Origin: UBA710 sp051655145
Lineage (GTDB): Bacteria; Bacillota_I; Bacilli_A; Mycoplasmatales; Metamycoplasmataceae
Assembly: GCA_051655145.1 (NCBI GenBank)
Contig: JBOFZK010000002.1
Location: 1-19,748, forward strand
Direction: 5' to 3'
DNA length: 19,748 nucleotides
Every line of letters begins with the position of its first letter. Position 1 is the first letter of the stretch. A program made the position numbers and the translations under genes. The notes beneath the pieces were generated by a model, which saw nothing but the letters and a program-made list of their open reading frames with translations, was not told where the DNA came from and did no database searches. Of this stretch, positions 16,906-19,748 are shown piece after piece.

Positions 16906-16914
16906 ATTTTAGCA
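16906..16914 (-). promoter_or_regulatory. Extended -10 promoter of the DUF1292-like gene, start site at the ATG
   Basis: TGCTAAAAT on the minus strand (TGn plus TAAAAT). The A of the ATG at 16899 is the 7th base after the box, the usual transcription start, so the message is predicted to be leaderless. Confidence 0.5.
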
Positions 16915-16929
16915 AAATAAAAATATAAA

Positions 16930-16964
16930 AATTAAAAAACCCCTAAAAAGGGGGTTTCGTTTTT
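16930..16964. terminator. Terminator after the PTS gene, possibly bidirectional
   Basis: Stem AAACCCC / GGGGTTT (16937-16943 and 16951-16957) with a 7-nt loop, one of the few GC-rich stems here. On the minus strand the T-run TTTTTTAATTTTT follows, 14 nt after the PTS stop. The plus side has CG and T8, so it could work both ways, but no plus-strand gene ends here. Confidence 0.88.
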
Positions 16965-16970
16965 TTTAGT

Positions 16971-19424
16971 TTATTCTATTGTAAATAAAGGGGTTCCTTT
17001 TTCTACAATTCCATTAGCTAAAACTTTTATTTTTCTTCCTTTAATTGTTTCATTTAAAACAACAATTGGAGAAATTGGAGATTTAGTTCATTCATTTAAA
17101 CCTTCTAAATAAATATTGGCTATTTTTGTATCTGTTTTTACATTTTGACCTGTTTTTATTTTTGGTTCAAAGATTGAAACTGAATTCCCATCAGCATCTT
17201 GGAATCCAAATGAATCTATTCCTAAGTGTAAAAGAATTTGTGTTCCTTGATCGGTAACAAATGAATAAGCATGTCCTGTATCAAAAGCAAGTTCTAATTT
17301 TCCTTTATTTAGAATTGAAAATATTTCTTCTTCTAAGGGAATAATAGCGACTCCTTTCCCAACTATTTCATCACTAAAAGTAGGATCAGGTACATCTTTT
17401 AAATTAATTACTTTACATTTTACAGGAGCAAGAACTGTTACTTTTTCTAAGGAAGTTTCAGTAGCTTTATTATTACTAATATTGAATTCATTTTTTTCTA
17501 AAGAATTAAATAATTCTTCTTTTAACTTTGGGTTTTGGTGAATTGCTTTTTTGACTTCAATAATACCGTTTTTGTATTTTTCTGCTTTTGTGCCATAAAT
17601 AGCATAAACTGATTGTTTAGATGGTTTGATTGTACCAAAGGCACCTAAATCATTTTTAAGTCTATTTTCATCAACTATATCTTGGTTTATTACTTGTATT
17701 CTTAATTTAGTTATACAAGCATCAACATTTTCGATATTATCAATTCCACCATATGCATCAATTATTTGTAAAACAAGAGGGTCGAAACCTTGTGAATTCC
17801 CACTTGATTCTGTTTTATTTTTATAATCTGCTTTTGTGAATAATTTTTCATTTCCACCTCTACCTGGAGTAGGGATATTAAATCTTTTTATTAAGAATAA
17901 GAATAAGAAGAAATAAATTGGAACATAAGCAAGACCTAAAATTAGAGCTCACCATGCATTTGATCCACCAGGAATTTGAATAGCACCATAAATTACTCAG
18001 TCTATTGCACCACCACTAAATGTTTGACCAATATGTGGAGCTGTTGCTGGGAAAATTAATCCTATTCAATTCATGAATCCAAAAGAGAATGCACAGAAAA
18101 ATGCATGTACTCCTCAGAATAATCATGGAGCTAAGAATAAGAATGTAAATTCAATAGGTTCAGTAATTCCTGTTAAAAATGATGTTAAACCGGCAGAACC
18201 AACTATTGAAGCTGACATTTTTCTATTTTCTTTAGGGGCTGCTAAAACCATAGCTGCAGCAGCAGCTGGTAATCCAAACATCATGAATGGATATTTACCT
18301 TGCATATATTGACCAACATTAACACCGGCAGAACCTCTTGCGAAAGTAAAGTCACTAAATAATAAAATATGGTTTCCTAAACTTCCGTTAGGTCCTCCTA
18401 ATTCTACTTGTGCTCCAACTACATTATTAATATTAGCTCATAAAATTTGATCGCCGGCTATTGTAGTCATTCCTGGATCAAAATTTTGACTTAAATTAAT
18501 AAATAAATCTCTTCATGTTGTAACTAATTTCCCTCCTGCCATTGTTATTTGAGTAAGAGTTCCGTTAATTAAAATTTGAGCATTTTGGGTTAAATCAAGT
18601 GATCCACCTACTGATGTATATCATAATGGAGAATAAAAAGCATGGTGTAATCCAAATGGAACCAACGCTCTTTCTATATAACCAAAAATAAATGAATTGA
18701 ATCCATATAAATTTGATCCTAGTCCTTCACCAATAATATTAAATAAAATCCCTATTAATGGTCAAATCATTAGAAACAATAATGTTATTGGGAAAAATAC
18801 TAAGAAAACCATGATTGGAACAAATCTGATTCCTGAGAAGAATCCAATTACAGCTGGTAATTGAATATCTTTAAAACGATTATAAATCGCTGCAACTGTA
18901 AATCCTACAATAAATCCACCAAAAATTGATGAAGATAATGAGGTTATTCCAAGCGTTGTACTAACTAAGGAAGTGGGTAATCCCGCTCCATTAGAATATG
19001 AGCCTAACGATCCTGATACATAAAAAAGTAAATCATATCCGATTAATTCTTCTTTATTTGAGATAACAGGATTTAAAAGTGCGGCTTGCAATCCAGAAAA
19101 AACTAAAAAACCAATTATAGCTGCAAGAGCTGCTGGTCCAGAGTCTTTCGTGAAAGCTATTGCTATTGCGATAGCAAATAAAACAGGTAGCGCTCCGAAA
19201 ATTACATCACCTGGTATTTTTAAAAAATTACCAAACGTTGCTAAAGCTAAGTTAGAACCTGCGCCTGTTGCTATTGCAGCACCAATACCTAAAAATAAAC
19301 CAGCAATAGGAAGCATAGCGATAGGAAGCATTAAACCTTTAGAAAGTTTAGCAATAAATTCCTTCACGGCACCTTTATTTCTATTACCTACTTTATTTTT
19401 AAAAGTGCAAAGCATATTTTTCAT
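16971..19424 (-). CDS. ptsG: Glucose-type PTS enzyme EIICBA, single chain
   Basis: An 817-aa transporter that imports and phosphorylates a sugar, by family glucose, using phosphate from HPr. The membrane EIIC domain (about 15-510) has LSKGLMLPIAMLPIAGLFLGIG, cut here for length to its core LPIAMLPIAG, then IPFGLHH-like PFGLHHAFYSP, GKYPFMMFGLPAAA and GITEPIEF, with E422 in the sugar site. EIIB (about 545-640) has the phospho-cysteine C570 in DACITKLR. EIIA (about 665-817) has H718 in TGHAY and the phospho-histidine H733 in LLHLGIDSF. All catalytic residues are present. Six or more TGA codons read as Trp. AAAGGA lies 5 nt before the ATG, inside the 10-nt gap to the small upstream gene. The domain order matches mycoplasma and Bacillus PtsG; related N-acetylglucosamine types are possible but less likely. 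Confidence 0.92.
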
Positions 19425-19434
19425 AAAGTCCTTT

Positions 19435-19677
19435 CTATAATTTTATTGTTTGAGAAGGAAAAACAAAACACATAATGCCTGAAATTGAAAATACAATAAT
19501 AAGAGCAATCAATCAAAAAACTTTGTTTTTAATAAAGAATGAAGTTAATCAACTTATTTTTGTTTTTTTGATTTGTGGTTCATAATTCCCATTCATGTAA
19601 TGTTTTATTAATACAAACAAAAGGAATAATGACAGTAGAACTAATAAAGCTCCCATTATGTAAAAAAATACATCCAT
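19435..19677 (-). CDS. Small two-helix membrane protein upstream of ptsG
   Basis: An 80-aa protein not found by standard-code gene calling because two TGA (Trp43, Trp55) interrupt it. It has two hydrophobic helices (about 5-24, YIMGALLVLLSLFLLFVLI, and 55-74, WLIALIIVFSISGIMCFVF) joined by a basic loop (KHYMNGNYEPQIKKTK). The loop would be cytoplasmic, placing both ends outside. A good ribosome site, AAGGAAAG, ends 5 nt before the ATG at 19677, and the stop TAG is followed by AAAGGACTTT and the ptsG ATG. It is therefore almost surely translated and co-transcribed with ptsG. I do not recognise it; a small regulator or partner of the transporter is possible but not shown. Confidence 0.7.
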
Positions 19678-19720
19678 TATTTCTTTCCTTTTTTTCTTAA
19701 AAAACATTAAAAATAAAATT

Positions 19721-19726
19721 ATTATA
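19721..19726 (-). promoter_or_regulatory. Predicted -10 box of the small protein-ptsG operon
   Basis: TATAAT on the minus strand, 43 nt before the ATG at 19677 and just downstream of an AT-only 10-bp hairpin that runs to the window edge (19725-19734 and 19739-19748). The surrounding sequence is almost pure A and T, so the call is weak. Confidence 0.35.
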
Positions 19727-19748
19727 TATAAAAAAATATTTTTATATA

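Noticed and set aside
18073..18312. Plus-strand frame opposite the PTS gene
   Set aside because: The minus strand here encodes the conserved EIIC motif GITEPIEF; the plus frame is its shadow.
2899..19424. Frameshifts or pseudogenes, since many genes are broken by TGA
   Set aside because: The pieces lie in one frame, TGA falls at conserved Trp positions (for example in the PTS, NCS2 and dUTPase families), and reading it as Trp restores full family length.
1..19748. CRISPR array, insertion sequence or prophage
   Set aside because: No regularly spaced direct repeats, no transposase or integrase frame, and no phage structural gene on either strand.

Overview
The window comes from a wall-less mollicute (Mycoplasma sensu lato, probably of the hominis or hyopneumoniae side). 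The DNA is very AT-rich. Most long genes are interrupted by in-frame TGA at conserved tryptophan positions, so TGA encodes Trp (genetic code 4); TGG is also used, but less often. Spacers are tiny, the longest being about 125 bp. All coordinates below use code 4, which turns many apparent fragments into full-length genes.

Layout from left to right. (1) 1-4284, minus strand: a three-gene nucleoside-type ABC importer, made of a Bmp/P48-like lipoprotein, a double-domain ATPase, and a permease that runs off the left edge. (2) 4361-7249, minus: ezrA-like and thiI, with terminators on both sides. (3) 7325-8821, minus: an AzgA/PbuG-type purine permease with an unusual two-hairpin leader. (4) 8946-12449: the only two plus-strand genes, a tail-anchored DnaJ-domain protein and a TIR-like protein. 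They alternate with minus-strand genes for a 653-aa lipoprotein and, further right, a polytopic membrane protein. The convergent pairs overlap at their ends. (5) 12442-14731, minus: the membrane protein and a family 2 glycosyltransferase. (6) 14761-15851, minus: an isolated 5S rRNA gene, preceded by greA and an all-alpha dUTPase. (7) 15925-16899, minus: a DUF1292-like acidic protein and a membrane-anchored methyltransferase-like protein. (8) 16971-19677, minus: a small two-helix membrane protein and a complete glucose-type PTS EIICBA.

The genes fit a parasite that salvages precursors: nucleosides enter by the ABC importer, nucleobases by the NCS2 permease, dUTPase protects the dNTP pool, and sugar enters by the PTS. 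The surface layer is represented by two lipoproteins and a glycosyltransferase.

Two styles of translation start coexist. One group has a clear Shine-Dalgarno sequence (Bmp, thiI, purine permease, large lipoprotein, TIR-like, ptsG and its small partner). The other has a -10 box 6 to 11 nt before the ATG and no Shine-Dalgarno, which suggests leaderless or nearly leaderless mRNAs (ezrA-like, DnaJ-like, membrane protein, glycosyltransferase, DUF1292-like). The most interesting items are the TIR-like protein, the paired-hairpin leader of the purine permease, the all-round decay of one ATP site in the ABC ATPase, and the inverted repeats built around stop codons and promoters. I see no CRISPR array, transposase, tRNA or phage gene.
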